DNA of 64,000 bases from Hyphobacterium marinum (lineage in GTDB: Bacteria > Pseudomonadota > Alphaproteobacteria > Caulobacterales > Maricaulaceae), in the NCBI RefSeq assembly GCF_036330325.1, contig NZ_JAZDRO010000003.1, positions 248,001-312,000 of the forward strand. Reading direction: 5' to 3'. The notes beneath the pieces are model-generated. The model was not told where the DNA came from. It did not search any database and saw only the letters and a list, made by a program, of their open reading frames with translations. Shown in pieces: positions 33,937-43,459 of the stretch; position 1 is the first letter of the stretch; each line of letters begins with the position of its first letter. A program made the position numbers and the translations under genes.

Positions 33937-36198
33937 TTGACCGCCAGCTTTGACGACGCCGAAGACGGATTTACCCGTGAGACCCTTCTCGAAACGATCC
34001 GCCGGGGCGCGGGTCGCTTCGGCAAGCGTGAAATCGCCCGCGAACTCAAACTGAACAGCGCCCAGAAGGCGGGGCTGAAATCGGCCCTGCGCGCTCTGGA
34101 AGCCGAAAAGGCGATCCACCGCGAAGGCCGCCATGGCTGGGCTATTGCCGAGACACTACCGGGTGTCACCGTCGTGGAAATCCATGACCGCGACACCGAT
34201 GGCGAGCTTCTGGCCCGTCCGCATAAGCCGCGCGGCGACGCCCCGCGCATCCGTATGGCTCCCGGCGAAGGCGCGGGCGGGCGCGGCGGACCGGCCCTGG
34301 GGGTCGGCGACCGCGCGCTGGTCCGCCTCGAACCCGATGGCGAAGGCGGATACGAGGCCCGCCTGATCCGCCGTCTCGGCCAGAGTGCGCACGCCATTCT
34401 GTGTGTCCTCAGAAAGGGCAAGGGTCAGCCCCGGCTGGTTCCGGTCGACCGCAAATCACGCCATGAGCTCGTCCCGGTGCGCGGCGACGCCGAGAAGGCA
34501 CGCGACGGCGATCTTGTGCTCTGCCGAATTGCCAAGGAGCGCCACCACGGGCTGAAGACCGCGCAAATCGTCGAAGTGATCGGCGATGCCAGCGCCGCCG
34601 GAGCCGGATCGGTCATCGCCCTGCACGCCCACGGCATACCCACCGGATTTTCCGAGGCCGAGGCGGCGCAGGCCGAGAAGATCAAACCGGTTCGCCAGGG
34701 CAATCGCGAGGATCTGCGCGATATTCCCCTGATCACCATCGACCCGGACGACGCGCGCGACCATGACGACGCGGTCTGGGCCGCACCCCATGACGACAAG
34801 GCCAATGCGGGTGGATGGATCGTGCTCGTCGCCATCGCTGACGTCGCGGCCTATGTCACCGCGGACTCGCCGCTCGACCGGGGGGCGCTCAAACGGGCCA
34901 ATTCGGTCTATCTGCCGGATCGTGTCGTGCCGATGTTGCCGGAGAAACTGTCGAACGATCTCTGTTCGCTGCGAGAGGGCGAGGAACGGCCCTGCATGGC
35001 CGTACGGATGATTTTCGACAAATCGGGCGAGAAACGCAGCCACCGTTTTATCCGGGGCTGGATGCGCTCGGTGGCCAAGCTCTCCTACACGCAAGCCCAG
35101 TCCGCCATCGGCGGCAGCCCGGACGACGTGACCGGTCCGCTGCTCGAGCCCGTTCTGAAGCCGCTCTGGGGCGCTTACGCCGCACTGCGTGCCGCCCGGG
35201 AACGCCGCGCCCCGCTGGAGATTGATGCACCCGAACGCAAGGTGAAAGTCGGCGAGGATGGCCGCGTGCTGGGTGTCGAGGAACGCTCCCGCTTCGATGC
35301 CCACAAGCTGATTGAAGAGTGCATGATCCAGGCGAATGTCGCCGCCGCGGAAACGCTCGAACAGAAGCGCGTCCCGCTGATCTATCGCGCCCACGAACCG
35401 CCAAGCGTTGAAAAGATCGACGCCTTGGCCGACTTCCTGCCGACCATTGGCATGAAATGGGCGAAGGGCGAACCGCCGCGTCCGGACCGCTTCAACCGCC
35501 TGCTGGAACAGGCCAAGGGCGGCCCGCACTATCTCACGGTCAACGAGGTTGTCCTGCGCACCCAGTCCCAGGCCGTCTATTCGATCGAGAACCCGGGTCA
35601 CTACGGCCTCAACCTGCGCCGCTATGCCCACTTCACCTCACCGATCCGGCGCTACGCGGACCTGACCGTACACCGTGCCCTCATCCGCGCGCTGAAGCTG
35701 GGCGATGACGGCCAGACCGAAACCGAGGCCAGCCAGCTCGACGCCATCGCCGGTGACATCTCGACCGCCGAGCGCCGGGCCATGGCTGCCGAGCGCGACG
35801 CGACGGACCGCTTCATCGCGCTCTATCTCGCCGAACATGTCGGCGGCGAATTCGCCGGACGGATTACGGGTGTCACGCGCTTCGGAGCCTTCGTAAAACT
35901 CGACGAGACCGGCGCGGACGGGCTGGTCCCGATCAGCCGCCTTGGCGACGACCGGTTCAATCACGACGAGAAAGCGCACGCCCTCGTCGGCCAGCGGACC
36001 GGAGCGATCTATCGTCTTGGCATGCCGGTCCGGGTGCGTATCGACGAGGCCGCGCCGATCACCGGCGGGTTGTTGCTCGACATGTTGACCGAGCCGGAAG
36101 GCCGGAATGGCAAGCGTCCCTCAGGCCGCCGCCCCGGCAAGCCGGGCAAGCGCGGCCCGCGCCACAAGGGCAAGCGCAAGACGGGCCGCAGGCGGTGA
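33937..36198 (+). CDS. rnr: Ribonuclease R
   Basis: A 753-residue 3'-5' exoribonuclease. It has an N-terminal winged-helix part (about 10-65), cold-shock domains, and the RNB catalytic domain with IDPDDARDHDDAVW at about 268-281 (metal aspartates). HKLIEECMIQANVAAAE and HFTSPIRRYADL follow, then an S1 domain (about 640-715) and a basic GKR-rich tail typical of RNase R. It degrades structured RNA. The start is TTG at 33937, with GAGAGG upstream. The stop overlaps the Nudix start by GTGA. Confidence 0.95.
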   Translation: MTASFDDAEDGFTRETLLETIRRGAGRFGKREIARELKLNSAQKAGLKSALRALEAEKAIHREGRHGWAIAETLPGVTVVEIHDRDTDGELLARPHKPRGDAPRIRMAPGEGAGGRGGPALGVGDRALVRLEPDGEGGYEARLIRRLGQSAHAILCVLRKGKGQPRLVPVDRKSRHELVPVRGDAEKARDGDLVLCRIAKERHHGLKTAQIVEVIGDASAAGAGSVIALHAHGIPTGFSEAEAAQAEKIKPVRQGNREDLRDIPLITIDPDDARDHDDAVWAAPHDDKANAGGWIVLVAIADVAAYVTADSPLDRGALKRANSVYLPDRVVPMLPEKLSNDLCSLREGEERPCMAVRMIFDKSGEKRSHRFIRGWMRSVAKLSYTQAQSAIGGSPDDVTGPLLEPVLKPLWGAYAALRAARERRAPLEIDAPERKVKVGEDGRVLGVEERSRFDAHKLIEECMIQANVAAAETLEQKRVPLIYRAHEPPSVEKIDALADFLPTIGMKWAKGEPPRPDRFNRLLEQAKGGPHYLTVNEVVLRTQSQAVYSIENPGHYGLNLRRYAHFTSPIRRYADLTVHRALIRALKLGDDGQTETEASQLDAIAGDISTAERRAMAAERDATDRFIALYLAEHVGGEFAGRITGVTRFGAFVKLDETGADGLVPISRLGDDRFNHDEKAHALVGQRTGAIYRLGMPVRVRIDEAAPITGGLLLDMLTEPEGRNGKRPSGRRPGKPGKRGPRHKGKRKTGRRR

Positions 36199-36845
36199 CG
36201 CTGCGGCCGAAATTCGCCGGATCACTCTTGCTGACGCGCGGCGCGGGCGAGGAGATGGAAGTGCTGATGGGCCGTCGTTCCTCGGCCCATGCCTTCATGC
36301 CGCAGCGCTATGTCTTTCCGGGCGGCCGCGTCGACCGCGCCGACCATTTTGCGGCCTATTCCGGAGATCTCGACGACCGCTCGCGCGAGGCGATGGAGAC
36401 GGTCCTGTCTGAACGGCGTGCCCGCGCCATCGCGGTCGCCGCCATCCGTGAAACCGCCGAGGAGACGGGACACCTGATCGCCCGGCGCGGACAGATGCGC
36501 TCGCGCCACGCCGCCTGGGAGCCCTTTCGCGAGGCGGGAGCCAAGCCGGACCTCTCGGGCCTGACGTTGATCGCGCGGGCGATCACGCCGCCCGGACGAG
36601 TGCGCCGGTTCGATGCGTGGTTCTTCCGCGCTGATATCTCATCAGTCATGTGTGAGACCGGCGCCTGCAGCCGCGAAGAGCTCGAGGATGTGCGCTGGGT
36701 CGACCTTCAGGCGGCACGGAAACTGGAACTGCCCAAGGTGACCCATTTCGTGCTCGGCGAGCTCGAGCGCCATATCGCTGACCCTGAGGCGCGCCCGCGC
36801 CATATCCGCGAACTCGCCCGCAAAGTCCGGCTCGACACGCTCTAG
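36195..36845 (+). CDS. Nudix hydrolase with a long insertion in the Nudix box
   Basis: A 216-residue protein. The Nudix elements are FPGGRVDRAD and AAIRETAEETGHLI, separated by about 30 residues more than the standard GX5EX7REUXEEXGU spacing. This split form is seen in NUDT19-like acyl-CoA diphosphatases and in the alphaproteobacterial proteins encoded after rnr (recollection). The ending WVDLQAARKLELPKVTHFVLGEL is also family-like. GTG at 36195 overlaps the rnr stop. The substrate is unknown; a CoA derivative is a reasonable guess. Confidence 0.82.
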   Translation: MTLRPKFAGSLLLTRGAGEEMEVLMGRRSSAHAFMPQRYVFPGGRVDRADHFAAYSGDLDDRSREAMETVLSERRARAIAVAAIRETAEETGHLIARRGQMRSRHAAWEPFREAGAKPDLSGLTLIARAITPPGRVRRFDAWFFRADISSVMCETGACSREELEDVRWVDLQAARKLELPKVTHFVLGELERHIADPEARPRHIRELARKVRLDTL

Positions 36846-36884
36846 TGACGGGACACGGGCGGAAAGGCCCGCTATAGGGCGGGG

Positions 36885-38078
36885 ATGATCGCCCGCGCCC
36901 TCCTCTCTCCTGATCTCGCCCGCCCGCGCTCCATGGCCGCGGCGATCATCTGCGCGACATTGTCGGGGTGCGGCTTCACGCTGCTGATGCCGGTGTTGGC
37001 GCTCAACCTGGAAACCATGACCGGTTCGGGTCTGATCGTGGGCCTCAACGGCGCAGTGGCCGCATTGTCCACGATAGCCGCCGCGCCCTTCGTGCCCCGC
37101 CTGTTGCAGATCGTGAAGGGCCGAGCGCTGATCCTGGCGAGCCTCACCTTCGCGGCACTCAGCCTGCCGCTCTTTCCGTTCTTCCCGGACGTCGCCTTCT
37201 GGTTCGTCGCCCGCTTTGCAATGGGCATCGCGGTCAGCATTGTCTTTGTCGCCTCGGAGACCTGGATCAACCAGATCGCCGATCCGGCGCGGCGCGCGAC
37301 AATTCTCGGCATGTATGCCACAGCGCTGGCGAGCGGGTTCGGGGCTGGCGGCCTGCTGTTCGCGGGCCTCGGCCATGAAGGCTGGGCACCGTGGCTGGCC
37401 GGGGCCGCATTGTTCCTCGCGGGCATGCTCCCCATTGCGCTGTTGCGCGGTCCCGACGTGGAAGCCCCGGGAACAGACGACGCCGGCCTTGTCTCCATGC
37501 TGCGCGCGGCCGGAACCGCCCGGCTCGCCATTGCGGCGGCGCTCCTCTTTGGCGCAACCGAGACGGTCTTCTTCTCGCTGATGCCGGTCTATGGCGCGCG
37601 AATCGGGCTGGAGCCGCATGCTATCGGCTTCATGATGGCCGCCGGTGCTGTGGGCGGCATCGTGTTACAAATTCCCCTGGGCTGGCTGGCCGACCGGTTC
37701 GGACGCGCCAACGCCATCCGGGCCATCGGGCTGATCTGTCTCGCCGGACCGGGCGCGGTCTGGCTGGCAGGCAGTGAAACGCTGCCTATCTACGCGATCA
37801 TGTTTGTCTATGTCGGCGTGACGATGGGGCTCTACACGATTGGCTTGTCGCTGATCGGCGAACGCTTTACCGGCGGCGGGATTGCGGCCGCCAACGCCGC
37901 CTTCATCTTCACCTATGGCCTGGGCTCACTTGTCGCCCCGCCAGCGGGCGGCTGGGCCATGGATGCCCGCGACCCGGAAGGCGTTCTGATCATGCTGACC
38001 GTGCTGGCGGCGGCCTTTCTATTGTTCGCCGCCCTGCCCGCCGGCAAGCGCCGCAGCACGGGCGCGCAGGACAGTTGA
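36885..38078 (+). CDS. Major facilitator superfamily transporter (YcaD-like)
   Basis: A 397-residue twelve-helix MFS protein. The cytoplasmic motif after TM2 is weak, while the second-half equivalent GWLADRFGRANAIR is clear (G-x-x-x-D-R-x-G-R). FVASETWINQIADPARRATILGMYATALASG, of which SETWIN is notable, resembles YcaD/YfkF-type exporters. No substrate can be named. It starts 39 bp after the Nudix gene on the same strand. Confidence 0.85.
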   Translation: MIARALLSPDLARPRSMAAAIICATLSGCGFTLLMPVLALNLETMTGSGLIVGLNGAVAALSTIAAAPFVPRLLQIVKGRALILASLTFAALSLPLFPFFPDVAFWFVARFAMGIAVSIVFVASETWINQIADPARRATILGMYATALASGFGAGGLLFAGLGHEGWAPWLAGAALFLAGMLPIALLRGPDVEAPGTDDAGLVSMLRAAGTARLAIAAALLFGATETVFFSLMPVYGARIGLEPHAIGFMMAAGAVGGIVLQIPLGWLADRFGRANAIRAIGLICLAGPGAVWLAGSETLPIYAIMFVYVGVTMGLYTIGLSLIGERFTGGGIAAANAAFIFTYGLGSLVAPPAGGWAMDARDPEGVLIMLTVLAAAFLLFAALPAGKRRSTGAQDS

Positions 38079-38164
38079 CAAGGACGCGCCCGCGCGTATG
38101 TTCCGCGCCTTCGTGGCGGGCGGTGTCCGCCCTTTCCGCATGGACCATTTTCAGGGATTTCGTC

Positions 38165-38332
38165 ATGGCGAAGCCGACAACCATCAAGATCCGCCTTAAT
38201 TCGACGGCTGATACGGGCTATTTCTACGTGACGAAGAAGAACGCCCGCACCATGACCGAGAAGCTCGTGCTGAAGAAGTACGACCCGGTTGCGAAAAAGC
38301 ACGTCGAATTCAAGGAAGGCAAGATCAAGTAG
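38165..38332 (+). CDS. rpmG: 50S ribosomal protein L33
   Basis: A 55-residue L33 with the usual MAKPTTIKIRLNSTA opening, GYFYVTKKNART and a basic C-terminus. It is the cysteine-free (zinc-independent) form common in alphaproteobacteria. ATG at 38165 is preceded by AGGGA. It is convergent with pleD, as in Caulobacter, and ends at a hairpin terminator. Confidence 0.96.
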   Translation: MAKPTTIKIRLNSTADTGYFYVTKKNARTMTEKLVLKKYDPVAKKHVEFKEGKIK

Positions 38333-38374
38333 GATCGCGCCTCTCCCGGAGTTTTCGGGATATCAGGAATTCAT

Positions 38375-38406
38375 GCGGCCTGGCGGAAACGTCAGGCCGC
38401 TTTCGT
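38375..38406 (+). terminator. rpmG terminator, overlapping the pleD 3' end
   Basis: An 8-bp stem GCGGCCTG/CAGGCCGC with a 10-nt loop, followed by TTTCGTTT, 42 bp after the rpmG stop. The descending arm includes the pleD stop codon region on the other strand. Confidence 0.65.
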
Positions 38407-39759
38407 TTGGGCGTCGCCCGCGATCACGCGATTGCGCCCTTCCGCCTTGGCCCGGTAGAGCGCCTTGTCGGCGCGGCGCAGTAGCGTGTCCGGAGAATCG
38501 CCCTGAGCGAATTCGGCGACACCGATCGACACGGTGACTTCCTTCGCGGCCTCGCCACGCGGCAGGCTGAACGGGTTATTTGCGGTCGCCGCGCGCAGAC
38601 GTTCCGCCCCGGCGCGCGCCTCTTCCAGACCGGTTTCGGGCATCACGATGACGAATTCCTCGCCGCCATAGCGGGCAGCGAGATCCAGCGCGCGCAATCC
38701 GCCGCGCAGCCGGTCGGAGAACTGTTTCAGGATGGCGTCGCCGCCCTCGTGGCCGAACGTGTCGTTGATCCGCTTGAAATGGTCGAGGTCCGCGATGAGC
38801 ACGGACACGGTCGCCCCGCCATTGGCCGCCGCGTCGACTGCCTGGTTGAGCCGTGACGCGATATAGCGCCGGTTATGCAGCCCCGTCAGCGGATCGGTGA
38901 TCGCCATTTCCAGGCTCTCGTCGAGCCGGGCCCGCAAGCGGTCGGCATAGGTCTTCCGGCGCAACTGCGTCCGGATACGGGCGTTCAGCTCCTGCGCATC
39001 GACCGGCCGGTGAATGATGTCGCTAACCCCGAGATCCAGCGCGCGCACGCTGCGCTCCACCTCGTCGGGGCTGACCACGGCAATGATCGGCACATGGCGG
39101 GTCGCCGCTTCCGAGCGCACGCGGGCGCACAGACGCAGGCCATCGAATTTCGGGCTGGTCAGGTCGATGAGCAGAATATCAACGCCGCTGACCGCCACTC
39201 GGGCCGCCAGGGCCGGGTCGGTGACGACCTTTGACTGTGTGCAGGCAGGCAGTTTCGATTGCAGATGAGCCCCGGCGCGTTCGTCACCGGCAACAATCAG
39301 CGCCCAGGGCTTGGCCTTGGGATCAGCGTCGACGAGATCGCCGGCATCCGGCGTCGCGCTGTCGCGGGTCCGCAATTCATCAAGGACGACTTTCAGGCGC
39401 AGCAGCGAGCGGACTCGCGCAAACAGGGTCAGATCGTCGACCGGCTTGGTCAGGAAGTCATCGGCTCCGCATTCCAGACCCGAGACACGATCTTCGCGCT
39501 GATCGAGCGCGGTCACCATGACCACCGGGATATGGCGTGTCGCGGTATCGGCCTTCAGCCGGCGGCAAACCTCGAACCCGTCCATGCCGGGCATCATGAT
39601 GTCGAGCAGGACGATATCGGGTTGCTGGGATTTCGCAGCGACCAGCGCATCGGAGCCGTTCGTGGCCGTGACCACCTCGAAATACTCAGCCTTCAGGCGC
39701 GCCTCGAGCAGCCGGACATTCGGCTCCTGGTCATCAACAACAAGGATGCGGGCGCTCAT
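38392..39759 (-). CDS. pleD: PleD-type response regulator diguanylate cyclase
   Basis: A 455-residue protein of two receiver domains and a GGDEF domain. The first receiver has D53 (LLDIMMPGMDG). The second is an adaptor receiver with LIDLTSPKFDG. The output domain has GGEEF at 365-369 and an inhibitory-site motif RALD at 356-359, upstream by the usual spacing. Length and motif positions are nearly those of Caulobacter PleD, which makes cyclic di-GMP at the differentiating pole and promotes holdfast and stalk formation. ATG at 39759 gives the family start. It follows divK by 11 bp. Confidence 0.95.
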   Translation of the reverse strand: MSARILVVDDQEPNVRLLEARLKAEYFEVVTATNGSDALVAAKSQQPDIVLLDIMMPGMDGFEVCRRLKADTATRHIPVVMVTALDQREDRVSGLECGADDFLTKPVDDLTLFARVRSLLRLKVVLDELRTRDSATPDAGDLVDADPKAKPWALIVAGDERAGAHLQSKLPACTQSKVVTDPALAARVAVSGVDILLIDLTSPKFDGLRLCARVRSEAATRHVPIIAVVSPDEVERSVRALDLGVSDIIHRPVDAQELNARIRTQLRRKTYADRLRARLDESLEMAITDPLTGLHNRRYIASRLNQAVDAAANGGATVSVLIADLDHFKRINDTFGHEGGDAILKQFSDRLRGGLRALDLAARYGGEEFVIVMPETGLEEARAGAERLRAATANNPFSLPRGEAAKEVTVSIGVAEFAQGDSPDTLLRRADKALYRAKAEGRNRVIAGDAQTKAA

Positions 39760-39770
39760 CGTCCTGTCCC

Positions 39771-40136
39771 CTAGGCCAGAAACCGCTGCACGGTCTCGAT
39801 AAAGGTCGTGACCGTGATCGGCTTGGAGAGATAGGCCTCGCATCCGCCCTCGCGAATGCGCTCTTCATCACCCTTCATGGCAAAGGCGGTGACGGCGACG
39901 ACCGGAATGCCGGACAGCTCGTCATCGTCCTTGATCCACTTGGTGACTTCCAGACCCGACACTTCGGGGAGCTGAATGTCCATGAGGATGAGATCGGGAC
40001 GGTGCTCCCGCGCCAGTTCCAGCGCCTTCAGCCCGTCCTTGGTGCCAAGCGTGTCGTATCCATGAGCTTCGAGAAGATCATGAAACAGCTTCATGTTCAG
40101 CTCGTTATCCTCAACGATGAGAACTTTCTTCGACAT
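39771..40136 (-). CDS. divK: Single-domain response regulator DivK
   Basis: A 121-residue receiver with the acidic pair ED at 9-10, phosphoacceptor D53 (LILMDIQLPEVSG), the Thr in VVAVTAFAM and the Lys in YLSKPIT. It matches Caulobacter DivK, which is phosphorylated by PleC/DivJ and controls CtrA through DivL/CckA. ATG at 40136 is preceded by CAGG; a longer frame with Met at 40202 adds an unlikely extension. It forms an operon with pleD. Confidence 0.95.
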   Translation of the reverse strand: MSKKVLIVEDNELNMKLFHDLLEAHGYDTLGTKDGLKALELAREHRPDLILMDIQLPEVSGLEVTKWIKDDDELSGIPVVAVTAFAMKGDEERIREGGCEAYLSKPITVTTFIETVQRFLA

Positions 40137-40321
40137 GACCTGAAGCATGACGCCGTCGCGTTCCCCGTGCTTGTTGTGCGCGTTTCGCACACGCTTTGAC
40201 ACCCCGCAGACAGTAAACCCGATCTTCCTTAATCAACGGTGAGTCAGGGCGCGACTTCCTTCCCCTTCCGGAACAAGATAAGAACAACATCCTTAATCAT
40301 AAAGGCATTCCGGGCAAAACC

Positions 40322-41200
40322 ATGGTCAGGGCGGGCATTGATCTGGGCGGCACGAAAATCGAGGCCATCGCGCTCGACGACGCGGGCCAAACCCTTGCCT
40401 GCAAACGGATTTCAACGCCTTCTGGCTATGACGCTGCGATTCGCGCCGTTGCAGGGCTCGTAACAGATTTCGAACGCCAAGACGGACCCATTGGGCGGGT
40501 CGGCGTCGGTCATCCCGGATCGGCGAGCCCCGCAACGGGACTGATTCGCGGGGCCAACTCGACCTGGCTCAATGGCCGTGACTTCCGGTCGGACCTGTCT
40601 GCGGCACTGGGTCGGCCCACGCGATTCGCCAATGACGCGGACTGTTTCGCCATGGCCGAAGCCACCGACGGGGCCGGAGCCGGGTGTCGCACCGTCTTCG
40701 GCGTCATCCTCGGGACAGGGGTGGGCGGTGGAATCGTCATCGACGGCCAGCTCCATTCCGGTGCCCAGAACATCGCCGGGGAATGGGGCCACACCGCCCT
40801 GCCCCGCCTGACAGAAGAGGAGTATCCCGGCCCGGACTGCTGGTGCGGCCAGGTCTCCTGTGTCGAGGCCTGGCTCTCCGGCCCGGGGATTGCGGCCGAG
40901 CATGAAAGCCGTACAGGACGTCAGACTGACAGTGCGGCCATTCTGGCAGGCCCCGCCGAAGTCGAAATCTATGCCGGCCGTCTGGCGCGCGCCCTGTCGA
41001 CCGTCGTGAACATTCTCGACCCGGACGCGATCATCCTCGGTGGCGGGGTATCGAATACGGCCGGACTGCCTGAAGCGGTCGAGACGGCCCTGCGCGATCA
41101 GGTCTTCTCAGACGTGCTCAACACGCGTGTCCTCAGGCACAAACATGGCGACGCATCCGGCGTGCGCGGTGCGGCGATGCTGTGGAGTGCGAAGGAATGA
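40322..41200 (+). CDS. ROK-family sugar kinase (fructokinase-like)
   Basis: A 292-residue ROK protein. It has the ATP motif AGIDLGGTKIEAIALD, catalytic D in FANDADCFAMAE, GVILGTGVGGGIVIDG and AGEWGHTALP. The zinc-binding CWCGQVSCVEAWLSGPG fits the CxCGxxxC pattern. Members phosphorylate fructose, mannose, glucose or GlcNAc at the hydroxyl acceptor; fructokinase (Mak-type) is the nearest match by eye. Its end overlaps the dinB start by ATGA, an unexpected pairing of sugar kinase and DNA polymerase. Confidence 0.88.
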   Translation: MVRAGIDLGGTKIEAIALDDAGQTLACKRISTPSGYDAAIRAVAGLVTDFERQDGPIGRVGVGHPGSASPATGLIRGANSTWLNGRDFRSDLSAALGRPTRFANDADCFAMAEATDGAGAGCRTVFGVILGTGVGGGIVIDGQLHSGAQNIAGEWGHTALPRLTEEEYPGPDCWCGQVSCVEAWLSGPGIAAEHESRTGRQTDSAAILAGPAEVEIYAGRLARALSTVVNILDPDAIILGGGVSNTAGLPEAVETALRDQVFSDVLNTRVLRHKHGDASGVRGAAMLWSAKE

Positions 41201-42468
41201 GCACCGATCCGGGCTATTGCCGGACTTGCCTGACGCCACTGCCACCGGAGACACGGTCCACCTGCCCCGCTTGCGGCAGCAAGCGCCTGTTGCGCCACGC
41301 CGAAATCAACGCGCTGTCCATTGCCCATATCGATTGCGATGCCTTCTACGCAGCGATCGAAAAGCGCGATGATCCGTCCCTCGCCGACAAGCCGGTCATT
41401 ATCGGCGGGCGGCAACGCGGCGTGGTCGCGACCGCCTGCTATGTCGCGCGGCTCTATGGCGTGCGGTCCGCCATGCCGATGTTCCAAGCCTTGAAGCGCT
41501 GTCCCGACGCCGTCGTCCTGCAGCCACGCGGCAGCGTCTATGCCGCCGAAGGCCGGCGCATCCGGGAAATGATGGAAGCGGCCACACCACTGGTCGAGCC
41601 GCTCTCCATCGACGAGGCTTTCCTGGACCTCACCGGTACGCAGCGCCTGCATGGGCACCCCCCCGCCCTGACCCTCTTGGAGCTGCAGCGGCACATCTTC
41701 ACCGAGACCGGACTGACTGTGTCGGTCGGGCTTTCCTACAACAAGTTCCTTGCCAAAACCGCTTCCGACCTCGACAAGCCGGACGGGTTTGCCCTGATCG
41801 GTGAGGCCGAGGCGGGTGATTTCCTGAAAGACCGCCCGGTCGGTTCGGTCTTTGGCGTCGGTCCCGCTTTCGCTGCCCGCCTGCAGCGCGATGGAATCCG
41901 CAAGCTCGCCGATGTCCTGCGCCACGGCGACAAGGCGATGGCCCAGCGGTATGGCGAAGCCGGATTGCGCCTGTCCCGGCTGGCGCGCGGCGAGGATCAC
42001 CGCCGGGTCTCCCCTGACCGCGAGCGAAAGAGCATTTCCAGCGAAACCACGTTCAATCGCGACATTGCCGACCGGGCCGGGCTGGAATCACGGCTCTGGT
42101 CGCTGTGCGAAAAGACCGCCGCCCAGGCCAAAGTCAAAGCCGTCTCCGGCACTGTCGTGACGCTCAAACTGAAAACGGCGAAGTTCAAGTCGATTACCCG
42201 CCGGAGAACACTTCGCGCGCCAACCCAGCTGGCCGACACGCTATACCGGGTCGGGTGTGAGCTTCTCGCGCCCGAGGCGAACGGTACGGCCTACCGGCTG
42301 ATCGGTATCGGCCTATCGGGACTGGAGGATGCCGCTCCGGATGCCGGGGACTTGCTCGATCCGAATGCGCTCAAGCGCGCTGCCGCCGAACGGGCGATGG
42401 ACCGGGCACGGGAGAAATTCGGCGGCAAGGCCGTCATCAAGGGCCGGTCGCTTCGCCGCGATCCATGA
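41197..42468 (+). CDS. dinB: DNA polymerase IV with N-terminal zinc ribbon
   Basis: A 423-residue Y-family polymerase. Residues 1-30 form a four-cysteine ribbon (C8, C11, C23, C26) before the palm domain. The palm has HIDCDAFYAAIE and SIDEAFLD, the metal carboxylates, and YNKFLAKTASDLDKP. The thumb and little-finger domains follow (ETTFNRDI; VVTLKLKTAKF). It performs translesion synthesis. The Cys4 start is absent from E. coli DinB. No beta-clamp-binding pentapeptide is obvious at the basic C-terminus. ATG at 41197 overlaps the ROK stop; the 3' end overlaps the convergent hydrolase by 32 nt. Confidence 0.92.
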   Translation: MSTDPGYCRTCLTPLPPETRSTCPACGSKRLLRHAEINALSIAHIDCDAFYAAIEKRDDPSLADKPVIIGGRQRGVVATACYVARLYGVRSAMPMFQALKRCPDAVVLQPRGSVYAAEGRRIREMMEAATPLVEPLSIDEAFLDLTGTQRLHGHPPALTLLELQRHIFTETGLTVSVGLSYNKFLAKTASDLDKPDGFALIGEAEAGDFLKDRPVGSVFGVGPAFAARLQRDGIRKLADVLRHGDKAMAQRYGEAGLRLSRLARGEDHRRVSPDRERKSISSETTFNRDIADRAGLESRLWSLCEKTAAQAKVKAVSGTVVTLKLKTAKFKSITRRRTLRAPTQLADTLYRVGCELLAPEANGTAYRLIGIGLSGLEDAAPDAGDLLDPNALKRAAAERAMDRAREKFGGKAVIKGRSLRRDP

Positions 42469-43327
42469 CCTCTTCGAACCAGTCGAAGGGTTTGGGCCAG
42501 AACGCCTCGCCCTTGCGCGTGAACAGGCCCTGGTGGCCAATGACCGTTTGGCCGAGCTCGGCCGGGTCCAGCCAGATCTCCTCGACCGGCGCGCGCGAAT
42601 AGAGGCGCAACAGATCCGGCGTCGAGGCGCGGTTGGCAATCGGGTCGTCCGTCATCCCCCAGGACCGGATCGGCGCGGTGACATCATCAAACCAGTTCGG
42701 CCGCAAGTCGGGCAACTCACCGCAAAAATAATCGGGCTGGAAACACCAGCGCCGCCACTGCGTGAACACGCCCTTCGGGAGCGCAGTCCCGCCCCACAAA
42801 CCGCCGCCAGGGATATGACCGAGCGCGGCCAGACAGGCCGGACCGTAAGCAAGCCAGAAGAATAACGCTTGCGGCTTGTAATGGGCCGCGTGCTTGCCCC
42901 AATAGCCCGACCCGACATTGACGAAGGCATGGGCCAGCGCCTTGTCCGCATTCGGCGCAAACCCGATCAGATGGCCGCCGACGCTATGGCCCACCGTGAA
43001 AAGCGGCTTGCCCGGTGCCAACGCCCCGGCGGCGTCAATGGCGGCGGGCATGTCGCGCCGCCCCCAGATCGTCATGTCCGCCTTGAAGCCGCGCAGGCTT
43101 TCCGGAACCGAACCGCCAATGCCGCGATAGTCGTAGAGGAGACAGGCAAAGCCGCGCGCAGCGCCATGCTCGGCGATCCGGGTGTAGAATTCCTTCGGGA
43201 AACCCGTCCCCGACGAGATCAGCACGGCCGCCTTTGGCCGCTCCGGCACGACTGCGTGCGCGGCCAACGGATAGCCGTCACGCGCCCGGATCGTCAGGGA
43301 CTCGGTTCGGACATCGTGGCCGGTCAT
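42437..43327 (-). CDS. Alpha/beta hydrolase
   Basis: A 296-residue hydrolase-fold protein. The oxyanion strand is AAVLISSGTGFPKEFY, and the nucleophile elbow is GHSVGG (Ser in about residues 111-116). An acid or histidine is likely in the C-terminal GHQGLF. A lid-like aromatic stretch (HYKPQALFFWLAYGPACL) lies between. It resembles the uncharacterised proteobacterial family with LLYDYRGIGGS. The substrate is unknown. The gene runs into the end of dinB on the other strand. Confidence 0.82.
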   Translation of the reverse strand: MTGHDVRTESLTIRARDGYPLAAHAVVPERPKAAVLISSGTGFPKEFYTRIAEHGAARGFACLLYDYRGIGGSVPESLRGFKADMTIWGRRDMPAAIDAAGALAPGKPLFTVGHSVGGHLIGFAPNADKALAHAFVNVGSGYWGKHAAHYKPQALFFWLAYGPACLAALGHIPGGGLWGGTALPKGVFTQWRRWCFQPDYFCGELPDLRPNWFDDVTAPIRSWGMTDDPIANRASTPDLLRLYSRAPVEEIWLDPAELGQTVIGHQGLFTRKGEAFWPKPFDWFEEVMDRGEATGP

Positions 43328-43459
43328 GGCGTTTCTTGTCCTTCAATCGCGCTTCTTGCCTCCTTCTGCCCGATGACGCGCGCGTCAAGTCAAGCCGCGT
43401 TGCGCACGGCCCGGCCCGCCCCTATCAAGGGTCAAACCGATCCAGATGGAGCCTCCGCC

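Noticed and set aside
34456..35631. 391-codon minus-strand open frame
   Set aside because: Antisense to rnr; no ribosome site or motif, while rnr has intact catalytic motifs.
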